Source: an uncultured Collinsella sp.
GTDB lineage: Bacteria; Actinomycetota; Coriobacteriia; Coriobacteriales; Coriobacteriaceae
Direction of reading: 5' to 3'
Assembly: GCA_959599095.1 (NCBI GenBank)
Contig: CAUGGC010000017.1
Coordinates: 1-50,059, forward strand
Length of the DNA stretch: 50,059 nucleotides
Below the pieces are notes generated by a model that saw nothing but the letters and a program-made list of their open reading frames with translations, made no database searches and was not told where the DNA came from. A program made the position numbers and the translations under genes. Numbering within the stretch: position 1 is the first letter of the stretch; every line of letters begins with the position of its first letter. This document shows, in pieces, positions 8,215 to 15,324 of this stretch.

Positions 8215-9471
8215 ATGGCTTCCACCAACTCCAACAAGGGTCGCGCCGTCGTGCTTTCCGCCGCGTGCGTCACCATGTTCTTCATCAGCTCCATCGCGCT
8301 GTACTCCGTCGTGTCCAAGAACCTGCTCGCCGTCTACCCCGAGTGGTCGAGCGCCCTTACCTGGGCTTTCCCGGTCTTCCAGACCATCATGGCCGTGACG
8401 GGCATCTTCGCCGGCCGCATCTCCGATAAGATCGGCCCGCGTAACGTCGTGATCGCCGCCGCCGTGTGCTACGGCGTGGGCTGGTTCATGTCCGGTACCG
8501 TCACCGAACCGTGGCAGTTCTACCTGTGGTTCTCGCTCGTCGCCGCCATCGGCAACGGCCTGGGTTACAACCCCGCGCTCACCACCGGCCAAAAGTGGTT
8601 CATCGACAAGAAGGGCCTCGCCTCCGGCATCACCCTTGCCGCTTCGACCGCCGGCCCCGCCGTGCTGTCCCCGGTGCTCGCCTCGCTGCTCATCCCGAGC
8701 CTCGGTATCTTTGGCGCCCTCAAGGCACTCGGCGTCATCTTCTTTGTGACGATCGCCACCTCCGCCCTGTTCCTGAAGGCCCCCGAGGCCGGTTGGCTGC
8801 CCGAGGGCTTCGAGGCCCCCAAGGGCGGCGCGCACGCCGGCACCTTCGGCGACCTCACCCCGGGCGAGATGGTCAAGACCCCGCGCTTCTGGGTCCTCAT
8901 CGTCACCTTCGCCTTTGCCGCCACCGCGGGCACCCTGCTCGTGGGCAAGGTTGCCTCCATCGCCGCCGTCCAGCTCTTCGCCGACCCCACGAGCGCCGCG
9001 GCCGTCGCCCTCGGCGGTGTGGTCGTCTCCGTCAACACCTGCGCCAACCTGGTCGGTCGTCTGTCCTTTGGCCAGATCATCGACAAGCTCGGCGCCTATA
9101 AGTCGCTGCTCATCAGCCTTGTCGTCACCATCGTCGCCCTCGTCATCATGTCGATGAGCTTTACGCAGAGCATGTTCTTTGTGGCGCTCGCCATGCTCGG
9201 CTTTAGCTTTGGCGCTCTGCTCGTCATCTACCCGCCGCTCACCGGTGGCGCCTTTGGCACCAGCAACATCGGCGTCAACTACGGCATCATGTTTTTGGGC
9301 TACGCCGCTTCCACCTGGATCAGCCAGCCCATCACCGCCGTGCTGTATCACGCCGAGGCCGGCAGCGCCGCCTACCAGCAGTCCTTCTACGGCGCCATCG
9401 TGATCGCCGCCATCGCCGTCGTGCTCACCGTCTACATGATGGTCTCCGACAGCAAGAAGAAGTCCGCCTAG
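8215..9471 (+). CDS. MFS transporter, OFA (oxalate/formate antiporter-like) type
   Basis: A 418-residue integral membrane protein with twelve predicted helices. The loop between helices 2 and 3 carries the MFS-type phrase GRISDKIGPRN. Helices 4-5 carry GLGYNPALTTGQKWF and SGITLAASTAGPAV, which resemble the oxalate/formate antiporter group for small carboxylates. The central loop lies near residues 195-220. A weak AGAAAGAG ribosome binding site precedes the ATG. It sits between two dehydrogenase genes in a LysR-controlled operon and most likely imports their substrate, probably a small organic acid. The family assignment is by eye. Confidence 0.88.
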   Translation: MASTNSNKGRAVVLSAACVTMFFISSIALYSVVSKNLLAVYPEWSSALTWAFPVFQTIMAVTGIFAGRISDKIGPRNVVIAAAVCYGVGWFMSGTVTEPWQFYLWFSLVAAIGNGLGYNPALTTGQKWFIDKKGLASGITLAASTAGPAVLSPVLASLLIPSLGIFGALKALGVIFFVTIATSALFLKAPEAGWLPEGFEAPKGGAHAGTFGDLTPGEMVKTPRFWVLIVTFAFAATAGTLLVGKVASIAAVQLFADPTSAAAVALGGVVVSVNTCANLVGRLSFGQIIDKLGAYKSLLISLVVTIVALVIMSMSFTQSMFFVALAMLGFSFGALLVIYPPLTGGAFGTSNIGVNYGIMFLGYAASTWISQPITAVLYHAEAGSAAYQQSFYGAIVIAAIAVVLTVYMMVSDSKKKSA

Positions 9472-9480
9472 TTTTACCGA

Positions 9481-9509
9481 TGCGACAAAGGGACAGCCCC
9501 TTTGTCGCA
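9481..9509. terminator. Perfect 12-bp hairpin of the CAAAGG family
   Basis: TGCGACAAAGGG (9481-9492) pairs perfectly with CCCTTTGTCGCA (9498-9509) around ACAGC. It lies in the 69-bp gap between the MFS and oxidoreductase genes. It may weaken transcription into the last gene or act as a dispersed repeat. Related hairpins occur at 20369-20406 and 22867-22899 with the same core but different outer stems. Confidence 0.6.
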
Positions 9510-9540
9510 TTCCACCGGTCACCAGTATTAAGGAGTCGAA

Positions 9541-10581
9541 ATGTCTGAGCTCAACCCCGTCCGCATTGCCGTTATCGGCGCCGGCGCCATGGGCCGCAAC
9601 CACATCCGCTTTGTCACCGAGGAGCCCGAGGCCGAGCTCGTCGCCATCGCCGACGCCTTTGAGGGCGCCCGCGCCACGGCCGAGTCCGCCGGCGTGCCGT
9701 TTTACACCGACCCCAGCCAGATGATGGACGAGGTCAAGCCCGAGGCCGTCATTATCGCCACCCCCAACGACCTGCACCTGGGCGTTGCCCGCGAGGCTGT
9801 AAAGCGCAACATCGTGCCGCTGGTCGAAAAGCCGATCTCCAACGACCTTGAGGATGCTCAGGCCTTCGCCGCCGAGGCCGAGACCGCCGGCGTGCCCGTG
9901 CTCGTTGGCCAGCACCGTCGCCACAACCCCTTCGTCAACAAGGCCAAGGAGATCATCGAGTCCGGCGAGCTGGGCAAGCTCACCGTGTCGAGCTTCCACT
10001 ACATGATCTATAAGAATGACGAGTACTTCGACGTCGAGTGGCGCCGCAAGAAGGGTGCCGGCCCGATCCTGGTCAACCTGGTGCACGACGTCGACCTACT
10101 CCGCTACCTGCTGGGCGAGCCCGTTGCCGTCCAGGGTATGCAGTCCAGCGCCGCCCGCGGTTTTGAGACCGAGGACTCCGCCGTGGTCAACGTCCGTTTT
10201 GCCGACGGCGCGCTCGCGAGCATGACCATCTCTGACGCCACCGCCAGCCCCTGGAACTGGGAGGCGACCGCTCGCGAGGATCCGCAGTACCGCCCCTTCG
10301 ACGCCGACGCCTACTTTATCGGCGGCACCAAGGGCGCCCTGTCGCTGCCCCGCCTGCACCAGTTCTCCTACGACGGCGCCTCTAACTGGCACAAGCCGCT
10401 GCAGATGGAGATTCCGGCCGTCGACCCGGCACTGCCGCACAAGATGCAGCTCAAGCACTTTGTGAGGGTTGTCCGCCGCGAGGTCGAGCCCGTCGTGACC
10501 CCCGCCGATAACGTTAAGACGCTCACGCTTCTCAACGCCATCAAGGAGGCCGCCGAGACCGGCCAGCTCGTCGAGCTGTAA
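9541..10581 (+). CDS. Gfo/Idh/MocA family oxidoreductase
   Basis: A 346-residue NAD(P)-dependent dehydrogenase of the glucose-fructose oxidoreductase/inositol dehydrogenase family. The Rossmann motif GAGAMG is at about residues 14-19, and the family motif EKP is at 96-98 with the catalytic-site lysine 97. The C-terminal half-barrel includes VHDVDLLRYLLGEP, which holds the conserved His/Asp region. Members oxidise sugars, inositols and related polyols or act on imines. AAGGAG lies 5 bp before the ATG. It is the last gene of the LysR-controlled cluster and probably acts in the same pathway as the SDR enzyme, perhaps a two-step oxidation or epimerisation by oxidation and reduction. Confidence 0.9.
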   Translation: MSELNPVRIAVIGAGAMGRNHIRFVTEEPEAELVAIADAFEGARATAESAGVPFYTDPSQMMDEVKPEAVIIATPNDLHLGVAREAVKRNIVPLVEKPISNDLEDAQAFAAEAETAGVPVLVGQHRRHNPFVNKAKEIIESGELGKLTVSSFHYMIYKNDEYFDVEWRRKKGAGPILVNLVHDVDLLRYLLGEPVAVQGMQSSAARGFETEDSAVVNVRFADGALASMTISDATASPWNWEATAREDPQYRPFDADAYFIGGTKGALSLPRLHQFSYDGASNWHKPLQMEIPAVDPALPHKMQLKHFVRVVRREVEPVVTPADNVKTLTLLNAIKEAAETGQLVEL

Positions 10582-10642
10582 CGCTGTATTAGGGCAGGCC
10601 TCGGCAGAAACCCCATGCCGAGCCCTTCGGTCCGCCACCAAC

Positions 10643-10694
10643 AAGCCCCTCTTCTTTGCCCTGCGAGCAGCCTCCTGCCCGCGGGGCTTTTTGC
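10643..10694 (+). terminator. Probable terminator after the oxidoreductase gene
   Basis: AAGCCCC (10643-10649) can pair with GGGGCTT (10683-10689), followed by a T-run. The loop is long. A second hairpin, CTCGGCA/TGCCGAG, lies just before it at about 10599-10619. Confidence 0.55.
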
Positions 10695-10751
10695 TACCTT
10701 GCCGACGATTATTCTGGAGCGAGGCTATTTTGCGTCTCAGCTTGGTTCGTT

Positions 10752-10913
10752 CGCCACGAAATGGGCCTATCTACTACGCTTAACCGATCACCCTCAAGCA
10801 CGCCGAATTTCTCGAGATAAAAACCGCAGGTAAACGGCTTGCCGACTTTCGGTAAAACCAGGTATGGTCAACCCCTACGGGTAAAACGTAGTAGATAGGC
10901 CGTTTTCGTGGCG
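10752..10913. repeat. Long foldback element (27-bp arms)
   Basis: The arms are at 10752-10778 and 10887-10913 and match as inverted copies at all but about three of 27 positions (ends CGCCACGAAA, inner part GGCCTATCTACTACG). The interior of about 108 bp has several short A/G-rich motifs and no reading frame of note. It fills most of the gap before the tex gene and is probably one copy of a dispersed repeat family. Confidence 0.75.
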
Positions 10914-10994
10914 CGGTCCCAAAACAGCCTTTTGGGACGGGTGGTATCCTTGGTAGCCCTGTGCTGCAAACGCACCTTAAACGCAAGGAGTCCC

Positions 10995-13142
10995 ATGGAT
11001 CTTATCGCCCAGCTCGCCCGCGAGCTCAACCTTAAGGCCGCCAACATCGAGGCGGCCGTCAAGCTCATCGACGAGGGCAACACCATCCCCTTTATCTCGC
11101 GCTACCGCAAGGAAGCCACGGGCGGCATGGACGACGTCGCCCTGCGCGCACTCGACGAGCGACTGTCCTACCTGCGCAATCTTGAGCAGCGTAAAGAGGA
11201 CGTCATTCTGCTCATCGACGCCCAGGGCAAACTCACGCCCGAACTCGAGCAGCAGATTCGCGAGGCCACGCAGCTCCAGCGTGTCGAGGACCTCTACAAG
11301 CCCTACCGCAAAAAGCGCATGACCCGCGCACAGAAGGCCCGCGAGGCAGGCCTGGAGCCGCTTGCCAACATGATCATCATGCAGGCCTCGGCCAAGGGCA
11401 GCGCGCTCGACACCGCCGCGGCATACGTCAACGAGGAGGCCGGCTTCGACACGCCCGAGAAGGCGCTCGCCGGCGCCGCCGACATCGTGGCCGAGACGGT
11501 GGCCGAAGACCCCGAGAACGTCGCCGACCTGCGCGCCTTTACGCAAAACACCGCCGACATCATCGTCGAGGCCACCGACCCCGCCGAGAAGACCCCCTAC
11601 GAGCCGTACTACAGCTATGATGAGCCGCTGCGCCGCATCCCCAACCACCGTGTGCTGGCTATCGACCGCGGTGAGCGCGAGGGCAAGCTCCGCGTGCGCG
11701 TGAACGTCGACGGCGCCGCTGCCACGGCACGCCTCGGCAGCCGTTGGCCCCGACGCCAAGGCGTCTTCGCGTCCGTCTTTGACGCCGCCATCGCCGACGG
11801 TTACAAGCGCCTGATGGCCCCCTCGCTGGAACGCGAGGCCCGCGCCAAGCTCACCGTTCGCGCCCAGACCGAGGCCATCAACGTCTTTGCCAAGAACCTT
11901 GAGGGCCTGCTCTCGGCACGCCCCGTGCGCGGCGCCCGCGTGCTCGCGCTCGATCCGGGCTACCGCACCGGCTGCAAGGTCGCCGTTATGGACGAGACCG
12001 GCAAGCTGCTCGACCACGGCGTGGTCTACCCCACCAAGCCGCGCCACGACGTCGCCGGCACCAAGCGCGAGCTCGCCCGTCTCGTCAAGAAGGACGGCGT
12101 CAACACCATCGTCATCGGCAACGGCACCGCCAGCCGCGAGACCGAGGAAGTCGTCTCGGAGTTCATTGCCGAGCAGGCGCCCAGCCTTCGCTACACCATC
12201 GTTAACGAAGCCGGCGCGTCGGTGTACTCCGCCTCCGAGCTCGCCAGCCAGGAATATCCCGACCTGGACGTCACCGTGCGTGGCGCCATGAGCCTGGGCC
12301 GTCGCCTGCAAGACCCGCTGGCAGAGCTCGTCAAGATTCCGCCCCAGTCTATCGGCGTGGGCCAGTACCAGCACGACCTTGACCAGGCCGAGCTCTCGCG
12401 CACTCTGGGCCACGTGGTGGAGGACGTCGTTAACCGCGTGGGCGTCGACGTAAACACCGCGAGCGCAAGCCTGCTGGGATATGTATCGGGCATCACGCCG
12501 AGCGTGGCCAAAAACATCGTGGCCTACCGCGAGGAAAACGGCGCCTTTACCGATCGCCGCCAGCTTAAGAAGGTCCCCAAGCTGGGACCCAAGGCATACC
12601 TGAACGCCGCGGGTTTCCTGCGCATTAGCGGCGGCAAGAACCCACTCGACGCGACAAGCGTCCACCCCGAGAGCTACGAGGTGGCCACGTCCGTCCTGAA
12701 GCGCGCCGGCGTTGGGGCCAGCGAGCTCAGCCGCGGCGGCGTGCCCGACATCGAGCGCCGCCTGGGCAGCATCTCGGCGCTGGCAAGCGACCTGAACTGC
12801 GGCACCCTCACGCTCATCGACATCGTCAACGAGCTCAAGAAGCCCGGCCGCGACCCGCGCGACGACGCGCCCGAGGTGGTCTTTAGCCGCTCGGCGCTTT
12901 CCATCGACGACCTGGAACCCGGCATGGAACTCAAGGGCACGGTGCGCAACGTTGTGGACTTTGGCGCCTTCGTCGACGTGGGCGTGCACCAGGACGGCCT
13001 CGTGCACATCTCCAAACTGGCCAACCACTTCGTCAAGCACCCGAGCGACGTGGTGCGCGTCGGTGACACGGTCAAGGTGTGGATTGAAAAGGTCGATCGC
13101 GACCGCAAGAAGATCTCCCTCACCATGGTGCAGGGCAAGTAA
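10995..13142 (+). CDS. tex: Tex-like RNA-binding transcriptional accessory protein
   Basis: A 715-residue protein with full Tex architecture. It has the helical Tex N-domain (about 1-190), a YqgF/RuvC-like fold (about 315-440, starting ALDPGYRTGCKVAVMD), helix-hairpin-helix motifs (about 485-545, LGYVSGITPSVAKNIV) and a C-terminal S1 RNA-binding domain (about 642-712, GTVRNVVDFGAFVDVGV). Tex binds nucleic acids and affects transcription and stress tolerance; its exact mechanism is not settled. The start at 10995 is set by AAGGAG 4 bp upstream; the longer upstream frame runs into the foldback element. It converges on the aldolase gene. Confidence 0.95.
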   Translation: MDLIAQLARELNLKAANIEAAVKLIDEGNTIPFISRYRKEATGGMDDVALRALDERLSYLRNLEQRKEDVILLIDAQGKLTPELEQQIREATQLQRVEDLYKPYRKKRMTRAQKAREAGLEPLANMIIMQASAKGSALDTAAAYVNEEAGFDTPEKALAGAADIVAETVAEDPENVADLRAFTQNTADIIVEATDPAEKTPYEPYYSYDEPLRRIPNHRVLAIDRGEREGKLRVRVNVDGAAATARLGSRWPRRQGVFASVFDAAIADGYKRLMAPSLEREARAKLTVRAQTEAINVFAKNLEGLLSARPVRGARVLALDPGYRTGCKVAVMDETGKLLDHGVVYPTKPRHDVAGTKRELARLVKKDGVNTIVIGNGTASRETEEVVSEFIAEQAPSLRYTIVNEAGASVYSASELASQEYPDLDVTVRGAMSLGRRLQDPLAELVKIPPQSIGVGQYQHDLDQAELSRTLGHVVEDVVNRVGVDVNTASASLLGYVSGITPSVAKNIVAYREENGAFTDRRQLKKVPKLGPKAYLNAAGFLRISGGKNPLDATSVHPESYEVATSVLKRAGVGASELSRGGVPDIERRLGSISALASDLNCGTLTLIDIVNELKKPGRDPRDDAPEVVFSRSALSIDDLEPGMELKGTVRNVVDFGAFVDVGVHQDGLVHISKLANHFVKHPSDVVRVGDTVKVWIEKVDRDRKKISLTMVQGK

Positions 13143-13152
13143 ACCGCCAAAG

Positions 13153-13367
13153 CAAAGGTACCCCCTGCAGCGACGTGCAAAATCGCGAGTATTCTGCAAA
13201 TTCCACCGTTCCGGATGCCCCTCAGAGACGAAAAAGCAAAAAACGGCCCCCGTTTTAGCGTCGTCAGAGCCAAAACGGGGGCCGTTCCGTGCTTCACCCA
13301 ACTGGTAAAAGCTTTTACCTTGCTGAATACTCTCAATTTTGCACGGCGCAGGCAGGGGTACCTTTGC
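13153..13367. repeat. Compound foldback: 47-bp arms around a terminator hairpin
   Basis: The outer arms 13153-13199 and 13321-13367 are inverted copies, matching at 39 of 47 positions (shared blocks GCAAAGGTACCCC and GTGCAAAAT). Inside lie the terminator hairpin 13242-13286 and a perfect 16-bp palindrome GGTAAAAGCTTTTACC (13304-13319). It sits between the convergent tex and aldolase genes. It looks like a repeat element that also supplies a terminator. Confidence 0.8.
13242..13286. terminator. Strong bidirectional terminator hairpin
   Basis: AACGGCCCCCGTTTT (13242-13256) and AAAACGGGGGCCGTT (13272-13286) form a perfect 15-bp stem with a 15-nt loop. A-rich sequence lies to the left and TT follows on the right, so it is best placed to stop leftward transcription, though it may stop tex as well. 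Confidence 0.75.
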
Positions 13368-13371
13368 CCAC

Positions 13372-13390
13372 GGCAGGATATGGAAGCCAA
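13372..13390 (-). pseudogene. Duplicated 3' end of the downstream aldolase gene
   Basis: The 19 bp ACGGCAGGATATGGAAGCC recurs at 13526-13544, where it is the 3' end of the aldolase gene. On the minus strand both copies encode GFHILP, preceded by similar residues (KLALGFHILP here, DIAALGFHILP in the gene). Here there is no stop at the same place and no rest of the gene. It is a fragment left by duplication or by insertion of the 13422-13493 hairpin, and is not a working gene. Confidence 0.55.
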
Positions 13391-13421
13391 GCGCCAACTT
13401 GCTGGCAAGCTCGTGTCGGCA

Positions 13422-13493
13422 GCCCCGGCCTTTCCTTTGCCTAGCGCGACCCTCGAGAAGCGCGTGAGCGATAGGGAAAGGAAAGGCCGGGGC
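13422..13493. repeat. Large hairpin (22-bp arms) beside the aldolase gene
   Basis: 13422-13443 and 13472-13493 are inverted copies with one mismatch (GCCCCGGCCTTTCC at the outer ends). It lies just past the aldolase stop and between the two copies of that gene's tail. It could end leftward transcription, but no T-run follows, so it may be an inserted repeat. Confidence 0.65.
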
Positions 13494-13523
13494 GAGCAGC
13501 CCGCGGCGTAGCCAGTGTTCGCG

Positions 13524-14228
13524 TTACGGCAGGATATGGAAGCCCAAAGCGGCGATATCCTTGGCAAAGCCGCGCACGGTATCGAGCGAGACCTCGTACG
13601 GGTCGCGACCGATGTTCTTGCGCTTGGCCAGGATGCTGTTGGGTACCGTGATAATCTGGCAACCGCAGGCCTCGGCCTGATAAATGTTGATAAGCTCGCG
13701 CGTGGACGCCCACAGGACCTCACAGTTGGACTTGGCAGCGGCCTTCTTGACCGACTCCGTCATAAACGGAATGGGGTCGGCGCCGGTGTCGGCGATGCGG
13801 CCGGCAAAGAGCGAGATGATGGACGGCGTCTCGGTGTCAACGGCCTCGACCATCTCGTCAACCTGCTTAGGCGTAAAGATGGTGGTGACGTTGACCTTGA
13901 TGCCGTCGGCCGAAAGCTTGCGCACCAGCTCGGCGGTGGACTCGCCCTTGGTGGTCACGCACGGAATCTTGACGTAGACGTTCTCGGCCCAGGTAGCGAT
14001 CTCGCGCGCCTCGACCTCCATGGTCTCGACGTCGTCGGCAAAGACCTCAAACGAGACGGACACATCGGTGATATGGGCCAGGACCTCCTTGGCAAACGCG
14101 CGGTAATCCGTCACGCCGCCCTTCTTCATAAGGGACGGGTTGGTCGTGAAACCCTGAACGTTGCCGTTCTCGTACATGTCGAGCATGCCCTCGAGGTTTG
14201 CACCGTCAGCGAACACCTTGATTGCCAT
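13524..14228 (-). CDS. Transaldolase/fructose-6-phosphate aldolase family protein
   Basis: A 234-residue small-type transaldolase (the TalC/FsaA group). The fold is a single TIM barrel. The Schiff-base lysine is Lys-87 in VYVKIP, and the N-terminal FADGANLEGM and GFTTNPSLMKK are hallmarks of the family. Members either transfer dihydroxyacetone units in the pentose phosphate pathway or cleave fructose 6-phosphate; the two cannot be told apart here. I chose the ATG at 14228 because AAAGGA lies about 9 bp upstream and the family starts with MAIKVFADGAN-like sequence. An upstream start would add 8 residues. It is on the same strand as the HAD phosphatase upstream, with a gap of nearly 200 bp. Confidence 0.92.
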   Translation of the reverse strand: MAIKVFADGANLEGMLDMYENGNVQGFTTNPSLMKKGGVTDYRAFAKEVLAHITDVSVSFEVFADDVETMEVEAREIATWAENVYVKIPCVTTKGESTAELVRKLSADGIKVNVTTIFTPKQVDEMVEAVDTETPSIISLFAGRIADTGADPIPFMTESVKKAAAKSNCEVLWASTRELINIYQAEACGCQIITVPNSILAKRKNIGRDPYEVSLDTVRGFAKDIAALGFHILP

Positions 14229-14421
14229 CTGCCTGATTCCTTTCGTTAGCATACGGCCGATAAACTGCTAAACACTTTACCTACGTTTATCAAGGCGTGA
14301 GCTGCGGTTTTTTATCTTCTCGGCGAACGGTATAAACACCTCAGTGTTTGGATTGATAAATCGATTGAGCATGTAAAAGCAGAGAGTCACAGTTTGAGCA
14401 AACGTCAGAACGCAGGATTCA

Positions 14422-15249
14422 TTAGATGAGGCCGAAATGCTGCATCGCTGTGACGGTGCCGTCGTGTGCGACATCATCAGTCACGTAGTCGGCGAGCGCC
14501 TTGACCTCGGGCATGGCGTTGCCCATGGCCACGGCCGTCTCGACAGCGGCGAGCATACCCAGATCGTTGCCGGAATCGCCAAAGCCAAAGGTGCGCGCGT
14601 TGCCGGTGCGACCCAGGTATTCCAGCGCTCGCGCCACGCCCACGCCCTTGTCAATGCCCTTGGGGCTCAGCTCGCGATTCTGACCACCGGTGTTGCACAG
14701 CTCAAACTCGCGATCGATAAAGCCATCATCGTTGGCTACGCGAGCCAGGTCGCTCGCGACGATGCCTACCTTGCCCACGCGCAGACGGCCGTCGACGCGC
14801 ATTTCCTCGGTGCTGTGCACCACAGAAGTGCCGATCAGAGACGACTGCTCAACACCCGCGGGTTCCAGGGCAAAAGTAGCCACGTTGGTCTCGAAAAAGG
14901 CTTCAATCCCTGCCGCGGCCATACGGCGTGCAAGCTCCTCAACAATGTCTTCGTCAAAGCAGTCCTCATACACCACGCGGCCCTCGACCTCGAGCGTGGC
15001 GCCCGCCATGGCAACGACGCCCGCGGGGTCGAGCGCACGCAAGCTATCGGCGATGAGCCACAGGGGGCGACCCGTGCAGATAAACGCCTTGTGTCCCGCG
15101 TCGCGCAGACGATGAAACGCCTCGACGACCGCCTGCGAGGGGCGAACCGCCGAAAAGTCCTTGTCGGTCATGTTGTCGGGATCGAACGACGTCAGCGTGC
15201 CGTCCACGTCAAAAAAGAGCACAGCGGGTTCGGGACACGCATCAATCAT
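14422..15249 (-). CDS. HAD superfamily (Cof-type) phosphatase
   Basis: A 275-residue cytoplasmic HAD hydrolase with the type IIB (Cof) cap. Motif I is DVDGT with the nucleophile Asp-14 and the acid/base Asp-16. Motif II is the threonine in ICTGRP. Motif IV is GDSGNDLGML near the C-terminus. Such enzymes dephosphorylate sugar phosphates, flavin phosphates or related metabolites; the substrate is not readable. I chose the ATG at 15249 because AAAGGA is 6 bp upstream; the longer frame has no such site. It is divergent from the rRNA methyltransferase gene. Confidence 0.92.
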   Translation of the reverse strand: MIDACPEPAVLFFDVDGTLTSFDPDNMTDKDFSAVRPSQAVVEAFHRLRDAGHKAFICTGRPLWLIADSLRALDPAGVVAMAGATLEVEGRVVYEDCFDEDIVEELARRMAAAGIEAFFETNVATFALEPAGVEQSSLIGTSVVHSTEEMRVDGRLRVGKVGIVASDLARVANDDGFIDREFELCNTGGQNRELSPKGIDKGVGVARALEYLGRTGNARTFGFGDSGNDLGMLAAVETAVAMGNAMPEVKALADYVTDDVAHDGTVTAMQHFGLI

Positions 15250-15291
15250 ATGGGTTCCTTTCGAGGATAAGGGCAAACGAAGCATCCATCA

Positions 15292-15297
15292 TATAAT
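15292..15297 (+). promoter_or_regulatory. Probable -10 box for the rRNA methyltransferase gene
   Basis: A perfect TATAAT lies 28 bp before the ATG at 15325. I see no good -35 box at the right distance. Confidence 0.45.
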
Positions 15298-15324
15298 GGA
15301 GCGACGCAACCAGAGAGGTCACCC

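Noticed and set aside
7102..10086. 994-codon reading frame antisense to the SDR/MFS/oxidoreductase genes
   Set aside because: A GC-driven shadow frame rich in Gly, Asp and His with no known fold. The three genes on the other strand have clear family motifs.
14277..14477. 66-codon frame between the aldolase and HAD genes
   Set aside because: It overlaps the HAD gene end, has no ribosome binding site and no similarity I can name. The gap seems to hold only promoter and leader sequence.
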